Source of the DNA: Maylandia zebra
Taxonomy: Eukaryota > Chordata > Actinopteri > Cichliformes > Cichlidae
Assembly (NCBI RefSeq): GCF_041146795.1
Contig: NC_135179.1
Span: 26,771,047-26,835,046, forward strand
Length of the DNA: 64,000 nt
Direction of reading: 5' to 3'
Numbering within the stretch: the first letter of the stretch is position 1; the number at the start of each line of letters is the position of its first letter. Made by a program: the position numbers and the translations under genes. The notes under the pieces were generated by a model, which worked only from the letters and a program-made list of their open reading frames with translations, searched no databases and had not been told where the DNA came from. Positions 9,986 through 22,649 of this stretch are shown here, piece by piece.

Positions 9986-12243
9986 GCTGCTCAAATCATG
10001 CGTGCCAACAGAAGACGATAAACGCATAACATGATGTCCATGAAAAGTTTTATTAGCCCCAAAAACATGACCAAGTATCAGTGTATGATGGGATGCACGG
10101 GTTGACAATCTTCTGCGATGAATAAAAATGTTCAGTATCAGGTTAATTTGTCATTGCTACAGTAGAAGTCAAGACTACTCAGATCCATTAAGAGAAATTA
10201 TGAAATATTAAAAGTGCCACATTGGACTAAAATTTCACACATGACCACAAAATGCACTGGAAATATAAAGTGTCCTGAAAATGTCCCCTTGGGGAAAGTG
10301 TGTGCTTAATACTTTACTGAGGTGCTACTAACAGTAAATTAGTGTAAAAGTGATCAGGATGAAGTAAAGGCACTGAGCCCGTTTCCCACAAAATCGTATT
10401 TTCTTCAAACAAAACTGTTTCAAGCTTGATTAAATAAGAATAAATTAAAACTGTCTAAAACTGTTTCATCACAACAATGGAAAAGAGGGAGGGGTGAGCA
10501 GCTCTGGGTGAAAGGTGAGTTGCCTACAGTGCTGGGATCATTACTTTTTTTTTTTTTTTTTTTAATTAATGCGTTACATTACTCACTGGAGGAAGTAATT
10601 TGTTATACCACTCATGATATTAAATACATTAGCAGCCTCTTATATAAACCTTACCGGGATTTATGCTTCAGTGAGAATGCTGTGACCACTGGTGTAACCT
10701 GTAAATACACGTTGGCTCAAAGTAGTCGACAAACACTGTCGACCAGTTCAGTACGTCATTTCCTCTTGTGCATTTCCAGCTACTGCTTTGTTGAGGTTTT
10801 TGGATTTATTAGTAAGAGAATAATCGTCTCAGTATTATGGATAAATAATAATAGCGTCAATATAAGGACTAGCAAATGTCAGGAAATTCCTGGAGGGAGA
10901 TTACTCAAACTATTGGAATCACCACAATGAAGACCTGGATGCAGGAGGAAAAGAAGGCCCAGTGTCTTGACTGATACAGCATGTAAAACATAACCACATG
11001 GTAATTAACACATACTGCGCCGGCACAAGTATAAACGCTAGCAATGAAGACAGCCGCTTGCGTAGTTTATGTCGTAGGCTCTACAAAGCAGAAGTCTAAA
11101 TCAAGCCTTAGGCTGCACTCCCACAAATCCCAGCCTATTGAGGACATAAATATTCTCTTATTTTAGTTTTAAGTGTGACTGCAGAGCAAAGTTTAAACAA
11201 AAAGACTTTGAATGGGTCAGCACTGTGATTCTACTGTAGAAATGGAGGATACAATGCTGACTGCTCATTACTGCCTTTGTTACCTACTAAAGAGCAGGCT
11301 TTGGCTGCTCAGCTTTAACATCTGCTTGGCTTCCTGAATGCTAGTTTGTGTGGGCGTGCTGTATGTGCTGATGCTCGCAATGAGACGATGTTGTCTTAGC
11401 AGTATGATGCAGTTGTTTCTGTCCTGGACACAGTTTGCACTTTACCTGTACACTCTTGTACTTTTGTGCAATAAAACAAAAATAATGTCCATATTCTCCA
11501 ATTTTCAAAAGTCTAAAGAGCAGGTAACCTAGTAATAGGACGGCTGGTGATTCAGTCCCCATCTGCTCCAGTCTGCACGCCTTGGGCAAGATACTAACCC
11601 CAAGTTGCCAATCCATCGGTGTATGACACTGTGAATGTTAGATAGAAAGCACTTACATAGGTAAGGCATAGAAAAACAGTGCTCGTATGAATGGGTGAAT
11701 GAGGCAAGTTTTATAAAAGCACTTTAGTTCAGTCCATTTAACTCCTCCCAGCACACAAGCTGAAATTAGCTGATTATATACACGTGTTTTTATTTCATCA
11801 TGCAGGTAACTTTGTGTAACTGAAGAATAAATTATAACTAATGTGATTACTGAATTGAATACAGAAATGCATGTGCTATGGAAAAATTTAACGTGATTAC
11901 AATAGGGCATCAGTCTGAAATGCCTTGAACCCAACAGTGCCAATGTCAAAAACATGCTTAATAATCTCGTACAAGTATCTTAACTGTACTCGAGTTTTTA
12001 ACTAAATGCAATTACTTTGACTGCCTCATGTGTATAATAGTGAAGCTTCAACACACATTTTCTTACAGACTCTATGTTCAAAATTACGGTGTCTAAAATC
12101 CCAACCAGAAACCTCAAATTAAAATGCACCTCGTTGAACACTGGAAAACTAATAGGAGTAGTCATATCTAAATCAATTATATCAATAGGTAAAAATTCCC
12201 ACAACATCTCAAGTAAAACTCATTCACTCTTCACCAGTTGTTC
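9986..12243. other. polr1b-nanp intergenic region
   Basis: No gene is supported. A cagtgctgggatcattac end followed by a long T run at 10527-10562 resembles one terminus of a hAT-like repeat, but I could not find the other end. A SINE-like repeat lies at 11530-11747. The stretch just left of 12244 is probably the nanp 3' UTR; a minus-strand AATAAA at 11789-11794 is a possible signal. Confidence 0.5.
11530..11747 (+). mobile_element. Degenerate SINE/L2-tailed repeat
   Basis: The series ggacggctggtgattcagtcccc, cagtctgcacgccttgggcaagata, ctaaccccaagttgcc, gaatgggtgaatga and aaaagcactttagttcagtcc follows a widespread percomorph repeat. That repeat has a tRNA-like head and an L2-like tail (normally aaagcgctttgag). 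The copy is diverged. Confidence 0.5.
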
Positions 12244-13724
12244 TTATTGCAGCTGTGCCAGAATATCTGGTAATTCCAGAACAGTAGTGATAGTGTAGTC
12301 TGGCTTCTCTGACGCGCCCCCCCCTGCACTATTAATCCAAACTGTGGCCCGAACTCCGGCATTCAAGCCCCCCTGAATGTCTGTGTCCAGAGAATCTCCC
12401 ACCATCACACAGTCCAGAGCCTCTACCTCCAGCATGCTGAAACACAACCTGAAGATGGAGGGGAATGGTTTCTGCTCTTTGTGTTCTCCTGCGATCACAA
12501 TGGCATCGAAGAACTCCTCACATCCAGCCGTCGCCACTTTCTCTCTCTGGGTCTGGGCTACGCCGTTGGTCAGCAGCAGCAGCTTGTATCTGCTGCGCAG
12601 CTGTTTCAGGAGGTTGCATACTTGAGGAGAAAGAGTGAGAAGCTCCAGACGACTGCTTTTCCACATGTTATAACACTGAGCTGGCAAAGAAGGCGTAGAG
12701 CAATTCCCTACAGTCTCCTTGATGCTTTCCTCCCAGTGATGCGCACGGACATCATCTATGGTTTGACCAGCTGAGCAGTCAAAATTCTCATGGAACAGCT
12801 TCTGCTTGAACTTGTCACAAATGGTGCAGACGGTGCTGTCATCAAGGCCCAGCGTGGTCTTCAAAAATTCACTGGTCTGTATGAAATTCAGAAATTCACC
12901 ACAAGATGTTAGCCTCCAAAATCCTTTTTTCATTTTATGCAAATGCAAAAAATAAAAATAGTCATCTGTGGCTGAAGAACAACCAAAGATACAAAGAAGG
13001 GCATTTATTTAGGTGGTTGTAGGGGCTTTAGTATTCTCGTACTCTAAACAAGCAATTTTGAGGTGCGACAGGATTTTAGTTCCTCACATGTATTATGTGC
13101 TTTTTTTTTCTGATTTTTCCATGCTTTAGTGGCATTTGGAATTGTTGTAGCAAAAAAGATATATATAAAACAACTTTTTTTTTCTAATCTCCCTTTCTTT
13201 ATTCTCTTGTACAGTGTGAGTGTCGGGGATGGTCATCTCAGACGCACTGCTCTGTCTGTGAGCACACCCATCCACTAGCTGTTCAAAACTTTGGTTTGCA
13301 AGGATTAGCCAATCCGAAAGTTTTCGAAAGAAGGACAAACGGAGCCCCTGCCTGTTTAGTGATTAGCTGAATAGTGGCCCCTTCCGGACTCCGTATGCGG
13401 TCCTGCCAATCGGACAATAAAAGTGAAAACTAGGCAGCAACAGCAGCGCAAACGTCCATAACAGCCACTCAGTTAGTTAAAATAGACAATAAAGAGCCCC
13501 GAACTGAAGACAGTAAAATAAATGTATCATTGGGTTGACTGAAAGACGTCACTAGTCTACGCACTTAAACTTACAAAAACCGACTGTAATTAGCTGACGG
13601 AAATAACTTAAATTCTAGGCGAATAATTTCTTTATTTTATTACCTTTATTAGCGCCACTTCACCTGCTCGACTCGTTTCAATGAGCGTGTTGTCCAAATC
13701 AAACAAAATCGCTTTCACAGCCAT
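12244..13724 (-). CDS. nanp: N-acylneuraminate-9-phosphatase, two coding exons
   Basis: This cytosolic HAD-superfamily phosphatase removes the 9-phosphate from N-acetylneuraminate-9-phosphate, the last step of sialic acid synthesis. Exon 1 is 13724-13644 and exon 2 is 12876-12244 (minus strand). They join in phase 0 to 237 aa; human NANP has 248 and also two exons. HAD motif I is FDLDNT with nucleophile Asp9 and Asp11. Motif II is LLTNG with Thr130, motif III lysine is Lys163 in EQKPFPS, and motif IV is GDSLDTD at 187-193. The substrate-side HWEE block is at 74-77. I chose the ATG at 13724 because MAVKAILFDLDNT matches the family N-terminus. An upstream in-frame ATG would add an unlikely ~50-residue leader. 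Donor AAG|GTAATA and acceptor TACAG|ACC are both visible. Confidence 0.95.
12877..13643 (-). other. nanp intron
   Basis: The single intron between the two coding exons, with GTAATA donor and ATACAG acceptor on the minus strand. The sequence is AT-rich. No repeat, RNA gene or open frame of note was recognised inside. Confidence 0.8.
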
Positions 13725-13806
13725 GTCGTCAGCGGTAGAGGAGTGCTCTATCATTCTACGCCAAAACGCTGGTCGTTTGCGGAAGTGCTGCCGAGTGAAA
13801 CGATTC

Positions 13807-13820
13807 ATGGGAGTTGTAGT
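13807..13820 (-). promoter_or_regulatory. ZNF143/Staf-like site in the nanp promoter
   Basis: The minus strand reads ACTACAACTCCCAT, the core of the vertebrate ACTACAnnTCCCA promoter element bound by ZNF143/Staf. It lies about 85-95 bp upstream of the nanp start codon, in the correct orientation for that gene. Confidence 0.6.
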
Positions 13821-13938
13821 TCTAATTAACATCAATCCATTGCTATGTAGCTGTTGGATGGAGAGAGACTTCACATACTTAATTCAACTTCTGCTTCTCC
13901 TGAATTTGAATATTTGAATGAAATGCAAATGAATGAAG

Positions 13939-13939
<1 letters not shown>

Positions 13940-14032
<93 letters not shown>
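13940..14032. repeat. (ATT)n microsatellite
   Basis: About 30 trinucleotide units with a single G interruption near 13976. Read in frame it gives a meaningless poly-leucine string. Confidence 0.95.
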
Positions 14033-14033
<1 letters not shown>

Positions 14034-17000
14034 TCCTCCCTAGTTATTCCCTCTTATGTATCCCCGGTATTAATTGTTAACAATTTTTTGAGAAAACTAA
14101 AAAGAACATGATCGTCACGTGAATCGAATAGCCTTCAGATAGTTCCCGGAAGTGCTTAGCGGGTAATTACAATATATAAATACAGAACTTCAAAATTGCC
14201 TTTCCTACTGTAGTTTGTATTATACAAAAAGTGTAGTTAAATCTGTGGATAGTTTAACTTGCAAGCCTTACCCTCATATATTTTAAACTTGGTCTTTTTT
14301 TTCTTTTTTCTTTTTTTTAAAGAATGCTAAATAACCACAGTCAAATAATAATATAATTACTATATTTTCTTGGAACAAAATAAACATTTTTAAGTTAATC
14401 ATTTTCTGACAGTTGTTCTTCCTTGTTCTTTCAGTCATGTCGTGATAACTCTGACCGCTAATCTCTGACTAAGACTTTCGGGAAACGACATAATGGGACT
14501 GTAAGGTGACTATAAATGATGATTAAGTGCACTAGCATGAGGATAAGTGCTCTTTCTTATTAAATACAATGCACACTTAGTATTTCGAATGACTTACTCA
14601 AAGAGCTCTGGGCATTGTGATGTTTTTCCTCGCGATGGCGCCATTAAAACGAGGTATTGCATTCTTGCGTCCAGCATTATGTTGCAGATGAGATTCCTCG
14701 CTTTTTGTAATGACAATAATTTTAGTTCTTGTTTCCCCGATTAATAGTTACTAATACCTTTGATTATAACTTTATTCACAATTTGTCAAAATATAAATAC
14801 AAATATTTGCAAGCAGTACAATAGTACAAGTGATATTTACTTGAAATGAAATACATCAAATCAATCAAGAATCTGATCACAGTGACTCAACAAAACACAA
14901 AACATTTACACAGTTTTTGGAACTCAGCATCTATAGTGCATTGGTCTTCATGATTTAAACAACTTGATGAGATGTATTCTATAGTTCATGACATAAATTC
15001 TCATTTATATTTTTTAAACTGGAGTTTTTATTTTAATCCTTTAACTATTAAAAAATAATAAATTAAATGTTACTGTCCATATATAGGTTTTAATTTGTAC
15101 GATTTTTTTTTGCTATATCGTGCAATGTATTGGTTTAAAAAGTCACTGTAAATTTTGTTCAGGTTTCTCAGAAAAAGAAAAAAATCACACTGAAAGGTCC
15201 CAAAAACTCATGTATCAAATATAATAGTTTTGGCTTTACAGCTTTAATTTATATTTCTAAAGCCCAAATATAGCAGCTTTCCTAAACGTATCCATTGCCT
15301 CATTGTGATTTAGACTCTGTGCACTATTTTCCACAGCCCTAGTTCCCTTTTAATGCGTGCACTTTGTCTGTGTCCTGCTTATCTTAACCACCAGAAGGTG
15401 ATGATAGAGCAGGAAACCATCAGTGTCATCGCTTGTCTACATAAATTGCCTACGTGACTCTTGACCAGGCATATTTCTAATTTAAACCATATTCCGTGAC
15501 ACACACTCTTTCAAAATAAAAACATACCTCAGTTCTTATGCAACCTGTCCTTAACGCTGTCTCATCTGGCAGTGAGCCAGAGGTTCACACGCAACAGTGT
15601 GCAAGCCTGTTGTACTCTCGTACCAAACCTGATCAGAAATCACAACAATCCTTTCTCACGTTACTTCAGAGGACTCTGTCTGCAGCTCCAGCGATTGTGC
15701 CTTTTTACAGAAACTGGGGCAAAAATAGTGTGGGAGGCTTAACCTGTTTTTATCTGCCAGACCAAACAGCACTTGATGCTTGCATGCGAAGGATACGCTT
15801 ATTCAAATTACAGACGTGCATTAAATGAATCCAAAACCTCTTTTTTTTTTACTCCTAAACTTAAAAGGGGAAACGAAACATAAACAGTGAATGAGTGAAG
15901 AGCACACTTACAAGTGTAAAGATGGAATTTCCCCTCTCATGTGAGGGGGGTGGGGGGTACAAATAACTTCCCTAATACTTGTCACTCTTTCCAAGAAAGT
16001 GCAGGCATCTGAATGACCGATGAGACCTGGTGTCTTTGTGTGCACGACAGCCATCCTCCTTTATCTGTATGGGTAACCGTGGCTGCACAGTCACACGCTA
16101 TCTCTCAGCTGGTCACGAATCTCCTGCAAAAGACGGTTATTAAGGGTGCAATTCCTCTTTGTAACCTTTTCATAACAGGAATATGATATCAGGGTATTTT
16201 TGATCTATTTTTCCCCCTCCACTAGTTTAAAGATATTATCATCACCTGTTTTTCTTGTGACCCTCACTCGGCTCTTTAGATCCGAGGTGCTCATCTGTGT
16301 TTCTGATCTCTTTATGTGTGTGTGCGTTTGTGCTTTTGGCGTGTCTTCTGCTCTCTCTGGACTAATTCTGGGTCAGGCCTACAAGTCATTGGGACAGGTG
16401 AGTGTAGGATATCAAAAGAAGGTGGTGATCATTTGTTATTAAATGGATTTTGCTGCTCCGCCTCATTATTAACAGCAGGTGAATATGGTTACCTGAACTT
16501 TACAGGCATGTTCTGAGTGCTACGTGACACCAGGCATGAATCATAGGAATTGTGCAGGTCAAAAGATATGAGGATCCCCTCATGTAGATAGTACTTCATC
16601 TGCACTTCTCATAACCAGGTGACACAACGTTTCATTAAATCATTGAAATATCTAAATGCTCTTCAGTTCTGAAAGATTTGGATCTGTCATGCACGCTGCG
16701 TTAGGAAGGATAACTGAAACCTAGTTGTCCCTACTTTGTAAAGTTGCCTCCAACAAACCTCCCTCTGATATAGAGACAAACTGCCACACACACATATACA
16801 CGTACAAGTGAGATTTAATCGAGTGTAGGGGAATGCATGAACTACAGTCTAAATAGAGAAACACTGGTGTGTCAAATGGCACTTGTTATGGAAGCAATGG
16901 GATGAGTTTTAAGCTGCACGTACACACAAACAAAATCAACACAATCCGGGGCAGGATGGTGCCTCCTCGGGCGGTTATGAAATGCTCTCTGTGATCAAGG

Positions 17001-18250
17001 AGCGATACGCCTTTCTGCACAGCTTATATAAATTGTGTGACCTATAGAAGTGTCTCCTCTACAAGCAGCAAATCTCAATAGTCAAATCTTAAGCTTCATG
17101 CGTCTCTTGGGTACTAAAAAATCCAAATGCACATAAACTGTCCACTTTCTTAGTGTTTTTTTTGTTTTGTGGCTGATTATCATCTGAAATGTGGCTACTA
17201 TGAATGTTCCTGTGTAGGAGAATATAGGACCTCCCATAGTAGTCTGGCTGGTTGCCAGTTCTTCCACTAGCCTCGGTTTCTGTGCTGATGCACCTGAGCT
17301 CTCCTGACCAGCCACTGAACCAGCGCACCAGCAGGGAGGCAGGCAAACTATGTGTGGGCAGTGGAGTATAGCACCGAGAGCATCAGAGCCATCAACACAG
17401 CAATCGAAAGCCAGTATCCAGAGGGCCATGTGTGAATTTATACTGTGCACATTGTCAGTGCTTTTTTTTGTATTTGAAATCATAAAGTTGCACACTGCAT
17501 CAGATAAATGAAACTTCTATGATAAAAAAAGACAAATTTGAGGTTAATAATTGCTGCTGTTGTCTTGAATATATATCTTTCAACCTAAACAAATGCTTAA
17601 ACAACTATCTAGTCAAAATTGGTGTCAAATATATTTAGTTTATTATGCAATTTTCATAAAACAATCTGTATTTAAATTCACCCTCCTAAGTGTTTACTTT
17701 TAAATCCCACATCTCCAGTTTGTAAAGCACTTTTTTACTGCAAATTAATACAAATACAAAGGAAAGACACAGACCAAACCAACAGGCTCAACGTATTAAA
17801 GTCCCAAAGAAAATTTCCCAATAAAATTATTTCATTTTGTTAATTTTCCAGCTCATCGAGTTTTCATTTCCATGAGCTGAAAGTGATGTCATTTCCCTAA
17901 CACCTATAAGGATGTTGTATTTTATTATTACGGGCCTATTAAATCAGAGACGCTTGTTTTTTTTGTATTTGTTCCGGCAGGCCTACAAAAAAAAGAAAAA
18001 AAAAAAAAAAGAAATTCCACCTAACGAATAATTCACAGATTTCAGAAGAGGTGCGTTCATCTTAACAGTAAGCCCTGGACGGTGACTCCCTTCCTCGTTT
18101 CTATTTAGGCAGGAACAAAGTCGCACGAATGACTCAGGATGTTAAAAATACACAGAAATGCTGCGTAACCGTGACTTGAGATAATCTGTGACTGCTGGTT
18201 TCACGAGAACGGCCAAGAAGTTGCAACAAGCTGAAAAGTTCCCCCGCACT
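14033..18250. other. Intergenic, no gene recognised
   Basis: AT-rich spacer upstream of nanp. Open frames such as 15538-15828 and 17082-17495 (minus) show no domain, no family resemblance and no flanking splice structure that I can support. Only short homopolymer runs stand out. Confidence 0.55.
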
Positions 18251-18251
18251 G

Positions 18252-18325
18252 CTCTGCTGGCATGTCGCTGACATTAATTATAATGTCACATTTTTACAAG
18301 AGAGCAAAATAAACTGCCAGCAGAG
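18252..18325. repeat. Nested inverted repeats
   Basis: CTCTGCTGGCA at 18252-18262 is the exact reverse complement of TGCCAGCAGAG at 18315-18325. Within this lies the 20-bp inverted repeat TGACATTAATTATAATGTCA at 18269-18288. The structure could fold as a hairpin or could be paired transcription-factor sites around a TAATTA homeodomain core. Confidence 0.7.
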
Positions 18326-21300
18326 TGAACCAGCTGACATATGTTTCCATGCATCCAATTACTTTTGCTTTTCAAAATGTACATTTATGTCTCTTTAGGT
18401 GTGGTCAAAATATGGCTTTTTGGCCCATTTTTAATTATTGGAAAATTCTGATATATTTTGAGGTGACTGAGTGAGATTCAGACTCACAATACACTAAACC
18501 AACCTCAAAATACACAATAGGAAATCCCTGTTATACATTCATGTTGTGAATATAATGAATATCGTGGATATCGTGTGTGTGATGACACAGCAGCGATGCT
18601 GAATGATTCTACGTCGTGTCACTGTATGCCAGTGGTGCAGTTTTTCAGGCTGACTGGATGAAGACGAGATGGGGGAGGCTGGGACAGATGACTGGATGAA
18701 GTGGATCCGACGCTCTGATGGTTCCTTCTCACACGTGCAAGGAAAAACACAACACACATGAAACCATAGCCAGTCGCTTGTACTGCAGCTCCTGAAAAGC
18801 AATTTAATCTCTTATCAAATTATTTTTTTTCTATCTAGGACTCTTTCAGTCTTATTTAGAGTTTTAAAATCTTGGTCAATACAAATTAAAAGAAGGCAGA
18901 AACAGATTTTTATAGCACTGCTTCCAGTAAGAATGAGAGGAAAGGCTGAAAATGTAATACAACACTGGAAACAGAGTCGACTTTGTAGCCAAAAATCTGT
19001 CAACTTTAGCAGGTGATTTGCAACTCCTACTTTCCCATGTAATCTTGAAACTCTGACATCATGGGTTGTCGCACGCCATTTGCCTTGGAAAAACCCCCAG
19101 TGGGACATTTAGAAAGTTCCAATCAACTGACAGCAGGTGATTGGTGAAGTCCCATGACTTATCACAGGTTTCCGACCCATTAAAGATGATGATAAAATCT
19201 TAAAAAAATCTAATGGCCCCTATCATGACTGAGGGGTTAGGATAAGATATGTTGTGCGTTTCAAGATTCTGTTTCTTTTTGAGGTTTTCCCCAATTAGTT
19301 TTCATTTCTGGGAATATAATATTTTTTTAAAGTAAAAGTTCAAGTTCTAGTTTATTTTGCACCAGGGTATTTCCTCATTTTCTTCTTGTTTTGTTCTTTT
19401 TTTCTGTAAAATGTTTACTAGACATAGCTTTGCAATATTATTTTCACTAATTCTAAAAAGAAATTGACACGTTTGTGGAATTTGTTTGTTTGTTTTTTGT
19501 TGACTTTTAAAACAGATTTACAAAGCAGCACACAGAAATTGCTCCATTTCAGACAGCCGGTTACTTTTACATCGACATTAAAAACCCCATTATGAGTCCT
19601 CTCCTGACTGGGAGTCATATTTGGGATCTGGCATTTACACTGAACCTGGTAAAGCAGTTTTCTGATTGTGTGACTGCCCTCAGTGTCATAACTGTAGCAC
19701 GCCAGGCTGTTCCAAACCAGGATCCGGCCTTATCCAGGTTTTCTGAAACCAGCAAGCATATGGCAACACATTTTAAGATCCTACATTATCCTTCTCTTTT
19801 AAAAGGCCACTGTGGGTAAACTGAAAGCTCAGCTCAGCATCTAGTAAATGATAAATGGCTTTTTTCTAGTCTTATTGCCCAATCAAAGCACTTTAACGCT
19901 GCCAAATTAATAACTTCTCTTATCGACAGCTGGAAAGCTTACAGATTAGCAAGTTATGTCACGTTTGTTTTATCTGTAAAAACCACTGAGTAAGAATTAC
20001 AACATGTGGTGTTATAAGTGTTAATTATGACACACTGTAACTTTATAAAAACTTTGTGTTTTGATTTTATGGATGCTGAGAAGACAAGTAAAGTGGCCAA
20101 ATGCCCTCAAAACAACCTAAATAATTATTATTGTACATGAATTTAAAAAAAAAATAAAAATGTTTCAACAGAATTGCGGGCGAAACATTACTTCATGTAT
20201 ACACACACCACAGTGCGGTGTGTGTATAATGTGCAGGGCTCTTCTCTGATATGACAAAAAACCCGCCCCCGATCAAATCTCCCTTTCCGTGCGCTCTCAA
20301 ACTGGATCATCAGCTCGAAAAAAAAAACCCGGAGGTGGAGAGAACAGATGGCGTTTAGCTGCTTGACACTTTCCATCTGATGTTTTTTTTTCCTTCATCG
20401 GGGAGGAGTGTTGCCCCAGTGTCGTTGCAGAGGTTTTAAAAGAAGCTTCCAGATGGAGGCTCTGGCACTGACGTGGAGGAGACATGACTCTGTATGGATT
20501 TTGTGTGTCATTCCTGCCTGTCCCTGTCTATGGGCTCACTATGAGATCACCCACCAGTCGCCTCCAAACGTATGACTTTAGAGCCATGACAAATAAGCGT
20601 GTCCTCTTTCAGTATGGAATAAAAGTGTGATCATTTAAAGGAAAAGTCACAGTCTTTTTCTGGTCGTTATGACTCTGTGTGTAAACTTGCTTCAATGTGT
20701 AAACTGAAATGAATGTAATAATCAGTGCATCAGATTGAAATAACTCATTTTGCATGTCTATGCCATGTCACAGTGAGTTGCAGAAACCTTTGTAGGTAAA
20801 ATGAAAAATAAACAAATGAATTGTGGGATAATATTTTGTATAATGTGTCCCCAAATGGCACACATGATCCAAAAACAGGTTGCTGTAATTTGGATTGTGC
20901 ATGGAGTTGTGTTTCTTGTGCATCCTGTGCCTCGGGGATTTGGAAAAGTCTTCTTTTAGCAGGGACTATATGGCTTATGTCATTACATAATTGGATCAAG
21001 TGGGTTTTGTTACCTGGGCAATGAAATCAAGCATGCTCCAAACTATACTAACCAGTTCCCATTAACACACCCCTGAAAATGCTGCTGGCAGAGAATATGT
21101 GATTTATTTCAAACTTAAATCTAAAGTACATATCGGAAGAGAAACCGTTTGCGTTTTAAAGATGCTTTTTTTGACTCGTTGGCATTAACCAAAGGTTCGG
21201 AAATGCTGGTGGGTTACATTCCACGCTCAACATCCTGTGGGTCTTTTGACAGAGCTCTCTCGTGAAGTAGGACACCAGATCTGGATAAGGGTGGTGACGG

Positions 21301-22500
21301 ATGGCCCCCAGGAAGACTGTTAGCTGGACCCTCCTTTTATCTCACCTGGCTGGGAAGAACGAGGCCTCTGACCTTGGATGCAGAAGCTGAAGGGAGCCTT
21401 TGTTGTCAGTGTGGCATGGGAATAACGTTGGATAACAAAGAGGCCCTCTCTGCCGGGCAGCAAACTCCTCTTTTCATCTGTAACTTCTACACTGGTGAGA
21501 GTTACACCTGTGCCTTTGTGCAGGCTGTCAATGAGGTTATACAGCAGCACTGTTTATCTGCTGTTGGCTAAAACGATTCCAGCATGTGGAGCAGAGGGAT
21601 GCGGAGTCTTAAAAGAAAAAAAAGGAAATATAAAAATAAGAGATAGGAAACATGAAGCTGTGACAACAAACAAAAAGCAGCCTAGGCCTATTGCAGTGTA
21701 ACAAACTGAGGACCTTATCCAGCACTAACTACATGCTTTATCAAAAAAGGAAAATTGAAACCTAATTTTAAAAGCAGGAAGGGCGTCTGTCTCCAGAGTC
21801 GAAACTGGGAGCTGGTTCCACAGAAGAGGGCCCTGAAAGCTGAAGGCTCTGCCTCCCATTCTACTTTTGATATCCAATTATAAGCCCATAGTGTGAAAGC
21901 AATGTGCTCTGTTGGGGTGATGTGGTGTTATGAGGTCTTTGTGAGGTCTTTACCAAGACCATGGTGCATTCATGATAAGCAAGTGGGTGTAATGTGTCCT
22001 GCCAGCCAAGAGAGAAATGGATCTCCTACTTTATGTTACATGTAAACAATATTGCAACATGAATTTCCCAACACGGTCTGGAGTTCATGCGTGAACTTTA
22101 GTGGGGCGTTTTTTTCTTTCTTTCTTGATGAGGCACAAAGATAAGTCTAAATAAATCCTAATGTTGCACCATGTGTGCTGGATCTGTCAGCACAGGTGAT
22201 TCTGTGCTAACGTGAGAAAAAGTAAAAGCAAAAGAAAAAGTAATAGAAACTAGTAATATCCCACCTTTTTTTGGTAATCATTCGGTTTTTATCTGCCTTT
22301 AAGTGCTTCATGTTCATATTCCAGATAGGAACTGTGAACCAGCTGAAAAGCATAAGGAGTGTCTATTGGTCAAGTGGCCACAACCAATTCAGGCTTGGTA
22401 GGAATGACAGTAGGACAGAGAGGCCAAAAGACATCAGTCACTATTTGAAATGAAAGCCAGTGCAGAAGTACTTTGAAATGCTTTACACATGGGCTGCCCC
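18326..22500. other. Intergenic, mostly unrecognised sequence
   Basis: No coding gene is supported. A 12-bp-arm inverted repeat (tatacacacacc ... ggtgtgtgtata) lies at 20198-20228. The stretch 21770-21990 (tgggagctggttccacagaag, gctgaaggctctgcctcccattctac) is, from memory, a common teleost interspersed repeat, probably retrotransposon-derived. I cannot name its family. Confidence 0.45.
21770..21990 (+). repeat. Teleost interspersed repeat, class uncertain
   Basis: Words ctgggagctggttccacaga, gagggccctgaaagctgaag and gctctgcctcccattctac recur widely in percomorph genomes. No termini or coding remnants were seen. Confidence 0.45.
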
Positions 22501-22649
22501 CACAAAATCTTTGGCTCTATGTTAGTAATTTTTTCCCCCCCACAAGTCAATGTGACATTATTATGTAAATGTACTCTTCAGATCAATGTGCTTGTCACAC
22601 AGTGGAAATTTGTATTTATCTTGTATATTGTTTTTATTCTGATTTTTAG

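Noticed and set aside
13854-14111. Open frame with a poly-leucine stretch
   Set aside because: It is a translation of the (ATT)n microsatellite.
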